64,000 nt of DNA from Cloacimonetes bacterium UBA5210 (GTDB lineage Bacteria > Cloacimonadota > Cloacimonadia > Cloacimonadales > Cloacimonadaceae): the NCBI GenBank assembly GCA_002412625.1, contig DHVK01000012.1, forward strand, positions 43,767-107,766. Direction: 5' to 3'. This document shows, piece after piece, positions 1 through 9,006 of this stretch (its first letter is position 1; every line of letters begins with the position of its first letter). A program made the translations under genes and the position numbers. A model generated the notes under the pieces. The model worked only from the letters and a program-made list of their open reading frames with translations, had not been told where the DNA came from and searched no databases.

Positions 1-246
1 GTGGCCCACTTCTTTGATGGCGATGGTGTGGATGGGGTGCGTCTCTGTGGAGATCACTTCCTCCGGGTTGGCTTCCATCCAGGCGCGCAGGATGTATTCG
101 TTGGCGCTGGATTTTTCCGCGGCGGTAACGAGCGGCTTGCTGCTGTCGTCCAAAATCAGTTTCTGCACATACACCCGTGGAATGGTGATTGCCAGCAGTG
201 GCAAGGCCAAAAGCATAATGTACACAAGCGCAAGAATCTTTCTCAT
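1..246 (-). CDS. Secreted or membrane-anchored protein, partial (C-terminus outside window)
   Basis: Only the first 82 codons are present. The product starts with a basic residue pair and a hydrophobic stretch (about residues 4-20, LALVYIMLLALPLLAI) typical of a signal peptide or N-terminal anchor. The start ATG at 246 follows an AGGAG ribosome site and lies 13 bp after the stop of the upstream glycosyltransferase gene, so it is probably the third gene of that operon. The remaining sequence matches no family I recognise. No function is proposed. Confidence 0.7.
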   Translation of the reverse strand, partial: MRKILALVYIMLLALPLLAITIPRVYVQKLILDDSSKPLVTAAEKSSANEYILRAWMEANPEEVISTETHPIHTIAIKEVGH

Positions 247-259
247 GTCTCCTCTCTTA

Positions 260-976
260 TCAGTGCAGGTTTCCCAGCAATTTGCGGAACTGCAGATGCC
301 ACACCATCCAGACTGCTTCCCAAACGATGTGTTTGTTCATTTTGGATACTCCGTTGATGCGTTCAGTGAAGATAATCGGAATCTCTTTGATGCGAAATCC
401 CTGTACCCAAGCCCGGAAGTTCATCTCGATCTGAAAGGCATAGCCGTCAGAGAGAATGCGATCCAGATTGATGCTTTCCAATACTTTGCGGTTGAAGCAT
501 TTGAAGCCTCCGGTGGGGTCTTTGATCGGCATTGAGGTGATAAAGCGCACATATTTGGAGGCAAAATAGCTGATGAGCAGGCGCCGGATGGGCCAGTTGA
601 CGATATTCACGCCGTTGGAATAGCGGGAACCAATCACCAGGTCATAGTTCTGCGCGGTCTCCAGCAAGCGTGGCACATCCGCGGGATTGTGCGAGAAATC
701 TGCATCCATCTCCATGATGAATTCAAAGCCGTTTTTCAGCGCATACTTGAAGCCAGTCACGTATGCCGAGCCGAGCCCCATCTTGCCGGGACGCTCGATC
801 AGGTGAATCCGCGGTTCGCTTGCCATCTTGGCTTTCACCGCTTTGGCAGTACCGTCCGGGCTGTTATCGTCCAGCACCAGGATTTCCAGGTCAGCGGTGT
901 CCCGCAAGAGAATGCCGAGCAGGCGATCGATGTTTTCCACCTCGTTATAGGTGGGAATAATGAGCAGAGCTTTCAT
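260..976 (-). CDS. Polyprenol-phosphate mannosyltransferase-like family 2 glycosyltransferase
   Basis: 238 aa GT2 enzyme of the dolichol/polyprenol monophosphomannose synthase type, which transfers a sugar from a nucleotide donor to a lipid phosphate carrier at the inner membrane. Visible signatures are the N-terminal nucleotide-sugar site (PTYNEVENI, then DDNSPDGT), the metal-binding DAD (EMDADFSHNP, about residue 92) and the acceptor region (DPTGGFKCF). There is no C-terminal membrane domain, so it is the short soluble form. Its ATG overlaps the stop of the upstream acyltransferase by one base (TAATG), indicating translational coupling. Sugar specificity cannot be read from sequence. Confidence 0.88.
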   Translation of the reverse strand: MKALLIIPTYNEVENIDRLLGILLRDTADLEILVLDDNSPDGTAKAVKAKMASEPRIHLIERPGKMGLGSAYVTGFKYALKNGFEFIMEMDADFSHNPADVPRLLETAQNYDLVIGSRYSNGVNIVNWPIRRLLISYFASKYVRFITSMPIKDPTGGFKCFNRKVLESINLDRILSDGYAFQIEMNFRAWVQGFRIKEIPIIFTERINGVSKMNKHIVWEAVWMVWHLQFRKLLGNLH

Positions 977-1728
977 TACTTGTCCAGATTGTTCCTTAAT
1001 AGTTGAGTTTCCGGCACGATCCGGAGCTGTTTGGCAGGGCTGCCAACCACGATCGCGGCTTCCTGAACATCTCGGGTGACCACCGCTCCCGCGGCCACAG
1101 TGCCGTCTGTGCAGATCGTTCTTCCGGGCAGGATCGTAGCGTTCACGCCGATGCGCGCCCCGCTTTGCATGGTAATCCCCTTGAAGTGGTTGAAGCGTTC
1201 CTTGTCTCGTGCCATATAGTTGTCGTTACTCGTGGCCACACACGGCGCTACAAAGCAATAATCCGCGATTTTGGAATAGGCGGTGATGTAGCAGTTTGTT
1301 TCGAACTTGTTACGATCGCCGATTTCCACGAAATTCTCGATGGATACATTGCGGCCTACGATATTCAGATTCCCGATTTTCACGTTTTCACGGATGGTTG
1401 CGAGGTCCGCGATCAGATTGCGTTCGCCGATCTCACACTGGGCATAGATCACCACGTTTGCCCCGATCTGGCAGAAGCTTCCCACCCTTGCCGGTTCCAG
1501 GTTTTCGGGCACTTTGAAGATGCTGCGCGGAGAAGAGAGCGGCTTTTTACCGATGATCACGTTGTCATCGATGCGCACGTTATCGCCGATGATGCTTCCG
1601 GCGTGGATCACCACATTGTGCCCGATCAGGCAGTTGCTGCCGATTTGCACATCTTCCATGATGATGGCGTTGAACCCGATTTTGACCTCTACGCCCAAGC
1701 GAGCGCTACTATCTATATGCTGATTCAT
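976..1728 (-). CDS. Left-handed beta-helix (hexapeptide repeat) acyl/acetyltransferase
   Basis: 250 aa from the ATG at 1728, chosen because GGAGGTAAT lies directly upstream; an upstream in-frame extension has no ribosome site. The whole chain consists of [LIV]-G-x4 hexapeptide repeats (for example VQIGSNCLIGHNVVIHAG, GDNVRIDDNVIIGKK), the trimeric beta-helix of acetyl/acyltransferases of the LpxA, DapH and WbbJ kinds. The C-terminal coil has the usual GVNATILPGRTI and VGSPAKQL motifs. First gene of an operon with the lipid-sugar synthase. A role in envelope polysaccharide or lipid decoration is an inference. Confidence 0.85.
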   Translation of the reverse strand: MNQHIDSSARLGVEVKIGFNAIIMEDVQIGSNCLIGHNVVIHAGSIIGDNVRIDDNVIIGKKPLSSPRSIFKVPENLEPARVGSFCQIGANVVIYAQCEIGERNLIADLATIRENVKIGNLNIVGRNVSIENFVEIGDRNKFETNCYITAYSKIADYCFVAPCVATSNDNYMARDKERFNHFKGITMQSGARIGVNATILPGRTICTDGTVAAGAVVTRDVQEAAIVVGSPAKQLRIVPETQLLRNNLDK

Positions 1729-1820
1729 ATTACCTCCACTTATATAGAGCAAGTTTTTTCTCGACAAAGAATAAGGCAAGCAAAAAATGTGCCTAAGAAA
1801 CACATTAGGAGCATTTTGGG

Positions 1821-2711
1821 ATGCAAGAGTGGATAGATCGACACAGACAGTATCTGGCCCTGGAAGGTAAAAGCCCCCGCACCCTGGATGGATATCAGCT
1901 TGATCTGCAGCAGCTTAAGCGCTTCCTGGAAGAGGCTTTCGGAGAGATCGAGCCTTCTCAAATTGGGGTGCTCCACATCCGCGCTTTTCTGAAAATGCTC
2001 TCTGAACAACCGGATTGCAACAGAACTCTGGGCAGAAAAATCGCCGCCCTGGGATCTTGGTTCAAATTCCTCAAACGCGTAGGATGCATCCCGGACAATC
2101 CCATGCGCAAGATCCGGCGCCCCAAATTCGAAAAAAAACTGCCCAAAGTATTCAGTGAAGAGGAGATGAGCCTGCTGCTCCGGATACCCGATATCGACAG
2201 CATCTATGGCATCCGCAACCTCGCCATCATGGAAACGCTCTATAGCTGTGGCCTGCGCCTGATGGAACTGGCAAATCTGCGTTTGGACGACATTGACTAT
2301 CATCGGAAGATCATCCGCGTGATCGGTAAAGGCAGCAAGGAACGGCGCATTCCGCTCGGTTCCAAAGCGCTGGAGGCACTTCAGGAATACCTGAAGATCC
2401 GCCCGGCACTGCGGCGGGAGCATAGCTCAAACCGGGTGTTTCTGACCCGCAACGGCAAAGATTTTGACACCAAACAACTAAATATCATCCTGATGCGCTA
2501 CATCGATCTGATAGCAAGAGAAAAAGGCTATTCGCCTCACACCATCCGCCATTCATTCGCCACCCATCTGCTTTCCCGCGGGGCAAGTTTGCGCGCGATC
2601 CAAGAGCTTTTGGGGCATGCCGAGCTTTCCACCACTGAAATCTATACCCATGTGAGCCTGGAAGACATCAAGGACGCATACGAAAAAGGGCATCCCCGCA
2701 GCGGCGAATAA
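1821..2711 (+). CDS. xerD: Tyrosine recombinase XerC/XerD
   Basis: 296 aa, the usual length for chromosome-dimer-resolving recombinases acting at dif. The N-terminal SAM-like core-binding domain spans about residues 1-90, with the catalytic domain after it. Catalytic residues visible: Arg in SCGLRLMELANL (about 145), Lys in VIGKGSKERRIPLG, HTIRH (about 241), HxxL in LLGHAELSTTEIYTH and the nucleophile Tyr (about 274). AGGAG lies 9 bp before the ATG. It is divergent from the envelope-sugar operon. XerC versus XerD cannot be decided without a tree; no integron or mobile-element context is seen, favouring a housekeeping role. Confidence 0.88.
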   Translation: MQEWIDRHRQYLALEGKSPRTLDGYQLDLQQLKRFLEEAFGEIEPSQIGVLHIRAFLKMLSEQPDCNRTLGRKIAALGSWFKFLKRVGCIPDNPMRKIRRPKFEKKLPKVFSEEEMSLLLRIPDIDSIYGIRNLAIMETLYSCGLRLMELANLRLDDIDYHRKIIRVIGKGSKERRIPLGSKALEALQEYLKIRPALRREHSSNRVFLTRNGKDFDTKQLNIILMRYIDLIAREKGYSPHTIRHSFATHLLSRGASLRAIQELLGHAELSTTEIYTHVSLEDIKDAYEKGHPRSGE

Positions 2712-2763
2712 ACACTCAGCAGCATCCCCGCAGCAGCCGAACTTCATTGCCTGGCGCGTGCTA

Positions 2764-2825
2764 AAGCTGATATTAAGGCCTTATTAAGCTATGACCACAG
2801 CACGATAACAGCCTAAGATCAGCTT
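2764..2825. repeat. 62-bp palindromic intergenic repeat, copy 1
   Basis: The element begins AAGCTGAT and ends ATCAGCTT, and the arms extend imperfectly inward (TTA.GGC against GCCTAA), so a long imperfect hairpin is possible. Two other elements of exactly the same 62-bp span lie at 12296 and 23016 and align without gaps, sharing CGATAACAGC/GAATAACAGC at the same place. This copy sits in the 265-bp gap between xerD and polA. No gene is seen in that gap. Confidence 0.7.
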
Positions 2826-2976
2826 AATGCTGCTTTCATGAATCCGGCGTGGGTGCCGCAAGCCAAGGCTCAGCACCAAGATTTTCCTTTACAAATCTCC
2901 CTGCAAACTCAAGCTTGAACGGTGGTCAATTACAGATTTTCAGGCCCCGCAAATACATGCCCGATGGTGGAATATT

Positions 2977-5736
2977 ATGAAAGAAAAGCTATATTTAATC
3001 GATGGTACCGCGCTATTGTATCGCGCTTACTTCGCCTTTATCCGCAACCCGCTGATCAACAGCAAAGGTGAAAACACTTCCGCCATCTTTGGGGTGCTAA
3101 ACTCCTTCATCACGCTGGTCGATAAAATGGATGCAAAGCATGTAGCCATCGCTTTCGACCGCAAAGCGCCTACTTTTCGGCACCGGGATTATGAAGAATA
3201 TAAGGCAAACCGGCCTCCCATGCCGGATGATATGCAAGCGCAAATCGCGCCGGTGATGGAGTTTTTTGAAATCATCAAAGTGCCTCAGATCGGAGCAGAT
3301 GGGTATGAAGCGGATGACGCTCTGGGGACGATGGGTGAAAGATTCAGGAAAGAATTCGACATCGTATATGTGACCAGCGACAAAGACTATTGTCAGCTGA
3401 TCTCAGACGGCAGCGTGCTCTATGACCCGATGAAGGATAACACCATGGATTCTGAGGCGGTGATCAAGAAATATGGCATTCACCCGGATCAGTTCATCGA
3501 TTATCTGGCTTTGATGGGGGATAGCTCAGACAATATTCCCGGGGTCCGCGGGATCGGTCCGGTGGCGGCGCAAAAGCTTTTGGAACAATACGGCAGCTTG
3601 CAGGAAATCTATGCCAAAATCGAAGAGGTGGACCCCAAATATCGCAAGAAATTGGAAGAAAACAAAGCTAACGCCTTCCTCTCCCAATATCTGGCCCGCA
3701 TCGTGCTGGATGCCGATGTGGAATTGCCTGCTTCGGAGGATTTACGCTTCGACCCGGCTCTTCTGGGCAAAGCGCTGCCTCTGCTGAAACGCTATGAGAT
3801 CAGCAGCCTCCAACGCAAGATCGAAGCGCGCATGAAGGCCACTTCCGCAAGCCCGGAGCCCGAACCGGAACAGGCGGATATCTTCGAGACTGCCACGCCC
3901 AAGCCTGAACCTGTAGTGGAAAGCCCTGCTCCCGTGGCACCGTTCAAGGCAATCCTGGTTAGCCCGGAGATTCTGGATGGCCTGCTGCAAGATCTGGCAC
4001 TTCACAAAGAGATCAGTCTGGATACCGAGACCGATTCGCTGGATGCCAGAAACGCCAACCTGGCAGGGATATCCCTTTGTTTTGACGCAAGTACCGCATA
4101 CTACATCCCTGTGGGGCATCAGATGGCGGATAACCTGCCGCTGCAGGAGACCTTGGATAGGCTCTTCAAAGCACTGAACGGGAAGGAGATCATCGGACAC
4201 AACCTGAAGTATGACTTCCTGGTGCTGGCGCGCTATGGGATGGCGATTCCGGAGCATTTCTTCGATACCATGATCGCCGCATATATCCTTGATGCTGCCA
4301 GTTTTGGCTATTCTCTGGACGATTGCGCGCTAAAAGAACTGGACTACCGCATGATGCCGATCACAAAGCTTATCGGGAAGGGGCAGAAGCAGATCACTTT
4401 TGACCTGGTGAGCCCCCAGGACGCCTGTTTCTACGCCGCGGAAGATGCCTGGGCGGCATATCAGCTGAGCAGCATCTACAAGCACCAGCTGCGGCAGAGC
4501 CCCGCCCGCGATGTGTATTACGATCTGGATCTTCCGCTGTTACCGGTCCTGATGAATATGGAAGACAATGGGGTCAGCATCGATGAAAAGATCCTGGCAT
4601 CCATCTCGCATCATCTGAATCTGCAGATAAAGCAGCTCAGTGAAGAGCTGTTTGAGGCTGCGGGATATGAGTTTAACCTCAATAGTACACAGCAATTGGC
4701 GAAACTGCTGTTTGAAGACCTGGCTTTGCCCTCGAAGAAGAAGACGAAGAGCGGATACTCCACGGATAATAGCGTGCTGGAGGCTTTGGCGGAAGAATAT
4801 GAGATTGCGGGGAAGATCATCGAGTATCGGCAGATGGTGAAGCTGGAAAACACCTATGTGAGCGCGCTGCCCAAGCTGGTGAATCCGCATAGCGGGCGCA
4901 TCCACTCCTCCTTCAACCAATGCGTGGCTTCCACCGGGCGCTTGTCTTCCACAAATCCAAACTTGCAGAATATCCCGGTGCGCACCAAGATTGGACGGGA
5001 GATTCGCAAGGCATTTGTGGCAAAAGATGATTCCCGCCTGATCCTGGCGGCGGATTATTCACAAATCGAGCTGCGCCTGCTGGCACTGATGTCCGGGGAT
5101 CAGGTGCTGATTCAGGCCTTCAAGGATGGGGTGGATATTCATCGGCAGACTGCTGCCCAGATCAATGGCATCAGCATCGAAGAAGTGAGTTCAGATCAGC
5201 GCCGGGCGGCGAAGACGATCAACTTCGGGCTGCTGTATGGCATGGGGCAGAGGAAACTGGCTCGCGAGCTTAGTATCTCGCAGACGCAGGCTAAGACCAT
5301 GATCGAGAGCTATTTCGCGCAGTTTCCTTCTATTCGGGATTATCGGGCAAGCTGCATCGCGCAAGCCAAAGCGGAAGGGCAGGTGCGGACGATGTTTGGG
5401 CGTGTGCTGGAGCTTCCCGGGATTTTCAGCAAAAACAAGGGGATTCAGAGCGAAGCGGAACGCGTGGCGGTGAATATGCCGATTCAAGGCAGCGCTGCGG
5501 ACCTCATCAAGCGGGCGATGCTGGCGATATTCCGGCAGATTGAGCACGACGGGCGCATCAAGATGATCATGCAAGTGCACGATGAACTGGTGTTTGAAGT
5601 GCAGAAGGATTTCATCGAAGAAGCGACCGCGCTGGTGAAGCACGCCATGGAAAATGCGATGCCGGAAGAGCATCGCAAAATGGTGGAACTGGCTGTGGAC
5701 GCGGGAATCGGGAAAAACTGGTATGAGGCCCACTAG
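2977..5736 (+). CDS. polA: DNA polymerase I with 5' nuclease and proofreading domains
   Basis: 919 aa, full length for PolA, which removes RNA primers and fills repair gaps. Domain order: 5'-3' nuclease (about 1-285; DGYEADDALGT, GDSSDNIPGVRGIG), an acidic/proline linker, 3'-5' exonuclease (about 325-510) and polymerase (about 540-919). The proofreading site looks active: DTETDSL (about 349), HNLKYD and YAAEDAW supply the DEDY residues. Polymerase motifs A (DYSQIELR, about 692), B (RRAAKTINFGLLYG, about 742) and C (QVHDELVFE, about 867) are intact. Its stop codon overlaps the convergent lipoprotein gene by four bases. Confidence 0.97.
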   Translation: MKEKLYLIDGTALLYRAYFAFIRNPLINSKGENTSAIFGVLNSFITLVDKMDAKHVAIAFDRKAPTFRHRDYEEYKANRPPMPDDMQAQIAPVMEFFEIIKVPQIGADGYEADDALGTMGERFRKEFDIVYVTSDKDYCQLISDGSVLYDPMKDNTMDSEAVIKKYGIHPDQFIDYLALMGDSSDNIPGVRGIGPVAAQKLLEQYGSLQEIYAKIEEVDPKYRKKLEENKANAFLSQYLARIVLDADVELPASEDLRFDPALLGKALPLLKRYEISSLQRKIEARMKATSASPEPEPEQADIFETATPKPEPVVESPAPVAPFKAILVSPEILDGLLQDLALHKEISLDTETDSLDARNANLAGISLCFDASTAYYIPVGHQMADNLPLQETLDRLFKALNGKEIIGHNLKYDFLVLARYGMAIPEHFFDTMIAAYILDAASFGYSLDDCALKELDYRMMPITKLIGKGQKQITFDLVSPQDACFYAAEDAWAAYQLSSIYKHQLRQSPARDVYYDLDLPLLPVLMNMEDNGVSIDEKILASISHHLNLQIKQLSEELFEAAGYEFNLNSTQQLAKLLFEDLALPSKKKTKSGYSTDNSVLEALAEEYEIAGKIIEYRQMVKLENTYVSALPKLVNPHSGRIHSSFNQCVASTGRLSSTNPNLQNIPVRTKIGREIRKAFVAKDDSRLILAADYSQIELRLLALMSGDQVLIQAFKDGVDIHRQTAAQINGISIEEVSSDQRRAAKTINFGLLYGMGQRKLARELSISQTQAKTMIESYFAQFPSIRDYRASCIAQAKAEGQVRTMFGRVLELPGIFSKNKGIQSEAERVAVNMPIQGSAADLIKRAMLAIFRQIEHDGRIKMIMQVHDELVFEVQKDFIEEATALVKHAMENAMPEEHRKMVELAVDAGIGKNWYEAH

Positions 5737-6437
5737 GAGTGGTGCTTCATGCGCTCCAAGAGGTGTGAACGGCGGCTGATCCGATAGAGCCAAAAGACCA
5801 CGAAAGCGATCAGAACCAAGCCGATGAAGCCGATCACGAACACGAACCAGGGTAGTTCTTTGCGGAATTCGGCGGTCATGAATTCGTGAGTATTCCACAT
5901 CTTGGCGGTGTCGTAAGTCCAGGTGAGGGTCTTGCCTTTGATGTCCACATTGCTGTGGATGGCGTTTGTATCCACAATCTTCCAGGGAGCATGCAATTTG
6001 TAGCGCCAGACCGGGTGCGTTCCCTGGATTTGGCTGAAATAGCTTTCCAAATCATCATCATCTTCCTGGCTTCCCAAGGCGATTCGGCGTTTGAAGGTGA
6101 TGCGGCGTCCGGGCTCTTTGTTCAGGGTAATCTTGCCCCAGAAATCCGCGGCACCGAGCTGGTCGTTGACGTTGTTGAAAGCTTCCACACTCTTGAATTT
6201 GAATACGATATCGTAGATGACGTCCTGGCCTTGACGCTGGACTTTGTAGCTTTCGAGGGTGATTCCGGGCAGGTTCCCTTTGCGGAGGATTTCTTCCGTA
6301 TTTTCGTAGGGTGAGCGGTTGATTAGGCGCATTTTGGCCTTGCCTGAGCCGTCTCTATGCAGCCAGAGCTCTTCTTCATAGTGCACGCATCCAAATAGCG
6401 ATAGCATCGCCAGAATGCAGATTGCAAGCCGTTTCAT
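5733..6437 (-). CDS. Predicted lipoprotein with C-terminal membrane helix
   Basis: 234 aa. The N-terminus has a lipobox (LSLFGC), so export and lipidation at the Cys are likely. A strong hydrophobic helix near the C-terminus (WFVFVIGFIGLVLIAFVVFWLY, trimmed: about residues 193-215) is followed by a basic tail, giving a protein anchored at both ends with a soluble periplasmic middle. The middle section begins HYEEELWLHRDGSGKA, a pattern seen in poorly characterised bacterial membrane-anchored lipoproteins. Function unknown. Convergent with polA. Confidence 0.75.
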   Translation of the reverse strand: MKRLAICILAMLSLFGCVHYEEELWLHRDGSGKAKMRLINRSPYENTEEILRKGNLPGITLESYKVQRQGQDVIYDIVFKFKSVEAFNNVNDQLGAADFWGKITLNKEPGRRITFKRRIALGSQEDDDDLESYFSQIQGTHPVWRYKLHAPWKIVDTNAIHSNVDIKGKTLTWTYDTAKMWNTHEFMTAEFRKELPWFVFVIGFIGLVLIAFVVFWLYRISRRSHLLERMKHHS

Positions 6438-6558
6438 CTGATATCCATCCTCACAAGGGTGTTATTATTACCCAAAATAGGAATATGCTACTTTTGGCAA
6501 GCTTTTTTTAAATTGGTAGTAAAGGTTTGTTCTCTCTCTACGTGGCATATAGTTGTGC

Positions 6559-8619
6559 TTACTCCGGATTGCTGAGCGCAAGCTTGATTTTGTCTTGCAG
6601 CTCCTGGCGGGTGAAGGGTTTGTGTAAGAAGGGGATACTGGGGTCCAAATCACCATGGCGGTTGATCACGGATTCGGTATATCCGGACATCAGCATGAGC
6701 TTCATTTCGGGGTGTTTGAAGCGGATAATCGCTGCTAATTCCAGCCCGCTCAGGCCGGGCATCACGACGTCTGAGATCACCAGCCTGGGCCTCAGACCTT
6801 CGTCCTCAATCATGTTCAAGGCCCTGTCCGCGGTATCCGCAAGCAGAACGCTGTAGCCCATTTTCTGGATCATCTTTCCGCTGAGATCGGAGATAGAGGG
6901 GTCGTCTTCCACGATTAGTACCAGTTCTTTGTTCCCTTCTGTTTGCGGCTGGATGATCTTTTCCTGCTTTTCCTGCGCTACGCCCCGGGCTGCGGGGATC
7001 ATGATGACGAAAGAAGCGCCTTTGCCGGGCTTGCTATCCACGTGAATATGTCCCTCAGCTTGCCTCACGATTCCATATACTGTGGGCAGACCAAGACCGG
7101 TGCCATGCCCTTTGGCTTTGGTGGTAAAGAATGGTTCAAAGATATGTTCCATAATGCCTTTAGTCATGCCGCATCCGGTATCGCTGATTCTCAGAACGGC
7201 ATATCTATCCGCTTCGATCATCGGGTGGCGGGAGATGAACATGGCGTCCGCGTCAAAGCTGAAAGTGACGATCTGCAGCTTGCCGCCCATTTGCATTGCT
7301 TCGCGCGCATTGATTACCAGGTTCATGATCACCTGTTCAATCTGGCCAACGTCCGCCATGACCATTGGTACGTCTTCTCCGAGATCAAGCGTGAAATCGA
7401 TATCTTCACCGATCAGGCGCATCAGCATTTTGGAGAGGTTGCTGATGGTCTCGTTGATGCTAAGCAATTGCGGCTTGATCACCTGTTTCCGGCTGAAGGT
7501 AAGTAACTGCCGGGTGAGGCTGGAAGCCCGTTGACCGGCGTTGATGATCTCCTGAATGTCCAGCCGCAAGGGGTCTTTATCGTGCAGGTTGTTCATGATC
7601 TCTTCAGAGTAGCCCAGGATCACGGTCAGGATGTTATTGAAGTCATGCGCCACTCCTCCGGCGAGTTGGCCGATGGAATCCAGCTTTTGGGCCTGGCGCA
7701 GTTGCGAGGTTAGCTCTTGCTGGCGGATTTCCGCTTCTTTGCGTTCGGTAACATCCTGAAAGGTGCCTACTACTCTGCGGATCTTGCCCTCTTCCCACAG
7801 TGCTTCAGCGCTTGCCCGGATGAATATCTTGCGCCCTTTCTGGGTGTTATACCAAGTCTCAATCTTGTACGGGGTGCCGTTTTTAACTATCTCCTGCATC
7901 GCCGTCTGCAGCTTTTCCCGGGAGTCGTCCGGGTAGCCCTCCATGCTGATGGCCACTAATTCTTCGTCGGGCATGTCCGGTTCAAGGTCATGCAGGTGAT
8001 ACATTTCTTCGGTCCAAAAAATGCGCTTTGTATCCAGATCATATTCCCATCCGCCAAGTTTGCTGAGTGCCTGAGTAGCTTTCAGCAGGTCTTGACTTCT
8101 CTGCAGCGCTTCAATCGCCTTTTTGCGTTCGTTTACTTCCATTTCCATTTCCAACATCTTATCTTCAAGCTTGCGCACCAGGCGCTCGTTGTATAGTTTC
8201 AGTACCGTTTCGTCGGGGTGAATCTCCAGCTGGTCGGAGCCAATGCCGGCCTTGTGTTTTTCCATCACTTGTTCTACTCTGCGCACAAACATGTCCGGGT
8301 CACAGGGCTTGATGATGAAGTCATCGGCGCCGATCTTTCGAGCCAGAATCTCGTCCTGATCACCCTTATAAGTAGCGGTATAGACAATGAAGGGAATGTG
8401 GCGGTATTGGGGATTACGGCGAATTTCCCGGCACAGCGCAAAGCCATCCATCACCGGCATCAGGATATCGCTGATGACGAGGTCAATAGCTTCCGTTTTT
8501 AGGATGTTCAGAGCCTCTCGACCGTTTTTAGCGTCGAATATTATATTATCACCTGCTCCCATTAGGCTTTGCAGCAAGTAGAGGTTGTCTGATTGATCGT
8601 CCACATTCAGGATTCTCAT
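6559..8619 (-). CDS. Hybrid sensor histidine kinase (REC-PAS-HisKA-HATPase-REC)
   Basis: About 686 aa. Start chosen at ATG 8619 after AAGGAG; a GTG lies one codon earlier. Domain order: receiver (about 1-125; SDILMPVMDGF carries the phospho-Asp), coiled-coil linker, PAS fold (about 185-300), dimerisation/phosphoacceptor helix (GGVAHDFNNILTVILGYSEE), HATPase (N box NLVINAREAM, G1 DTGCGM, G2 GHGTGLGLPTVYG), and a second receiver (VISDVVMPGLSGLEL). There is no membrane segment, so it is cytoplasmic. Last gene of a three-gene phosphorelay operon; signal probably enters from the upstream membrane kinase or through the PAS domain. Confidence 0.92.
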   Translation of the reverse strand: MRILNVDDQSDNLYLLQSLMGAGDNIIFDAKNGREALNILKTEAIDLVISDILMPVMDGFALCREIRRNPQYRHIPFIVYTATYKGDQDEILARKIGADDFIIKPCDPDMFVRRVEQVMEKHKAGIGSDQLEIHPDETVLKLYNERLVRKLEDKMLEMEMEVNERKKAIEALQRSQDLLKATQALSKLGGWEYDLDTKRIFWTEEMYHLHDLEPDMPDEELVAISMEGYPDDSREKLQTAMQEIVKNGTPYKIETWYNTQKGRKIFIRASAEALWEEGKIRRVVGTFQDVTERKEAEIRQQELTSQLRQAQKLDSIGQLAGGVAHDFNNILTVILGYSEEIMNNLHDKDPLRLDIQEIINAGQRASSLTRQLLTFSRKQVIKPQLLSINETISNLSKMLMRLIGEDIDFTLDLGEDVPMVMADVGQIEQVIMNLVINAREAMQMGGKLQIVTFSFDADAMFISRHPMIEADRYAVLRISDTGCGMTKGIMEHIFEPFFTTKAKGHGTGLGLPTVYGIVRQAEGHIHVDSKPGKGASFVIMIPAARGVAQEKQEKIIQPQTEGNKELVLIVEDDPSISDLSGKMIQKMGYSVLLADTADRALNMIEDEGLRPRLVISDVVMPGLSGLELAAIIRFKHPEMKLMLMSGYTESVINRHGDLDPSIPFLHKPFTRQELQDKIKLALSNPE

Positions 8620-8631
8620 CACTGCTCCTTA

Positions 8632-9006
8632 TTATTTTTGGGATCTCAGAAAGGCTTGTATCTCTTCTGAAAACTTATCCGGATCAATCGGTTTTTCGAT
8701 GTATCCGCTTGCGCCGCATGCCATAGCCAGTTCTCTGTGACCAACCATTGCATAAGAAGACACCGCTACAATCGGGATTTCTGCCAGCTCCGGAGTGGCG
8801 CGTAATCTTCGCATTACCGTATATCCGTCCATGCCCGGCAGCTGAATGTCTAATAATATAATATCCGGAATATTGTAAAGCGCCATTTCAATTCCTAACC
8901 ATCCGCTATCCGCACCCATTACCCGAAAGTCCTCACGTTCCAGAAGATATTGCATCAGAAAGTAATTGTCGCGGTTGTCTTCTATGATGAGGACGGTTTT
9001 TTGCAT
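8632..9006 (-). CDS. Single-domain response regulator (CheY-like)
   Basis: 124 aa consisting of one receiver domain and no output domain. The acidic pocket (IIEDNRDN), phospho-Asp (ILLDIQLPGMDGYTV), Thr/Ser switch (AVSSYAM) and Lys-Pro (IEKPIDP) are all present. The ATG follows GAGGAG and its first 25 bases overlap the end of the sensor kinase gene. It most likely shuttles phosphate between the upstream membrane kinase and the downstream hybrid kinase; that direction is inferred from gene order. Confidence 0.92.
   Translation of the reverse strand: MQKTVLIIEDNRDNYFLMQYLLEREDFRVMGADSGWLGIEMALYNIPDIILLDIQLPGMDGYTVMRRLRATPELAEIPIVAVSSYAMVGHRELAMACGASGYIEKPIDPDKFSEEIQAFLRSQK

Noticed and set aside
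1003..1836. Long plus-strand open frame opposite the hexapeptide acyltransferase
   Set aside because: Asp/His-rich antisense shadow of the repeat protein; the minus-strand reading has the hexapeptide motif and a ribosome site.
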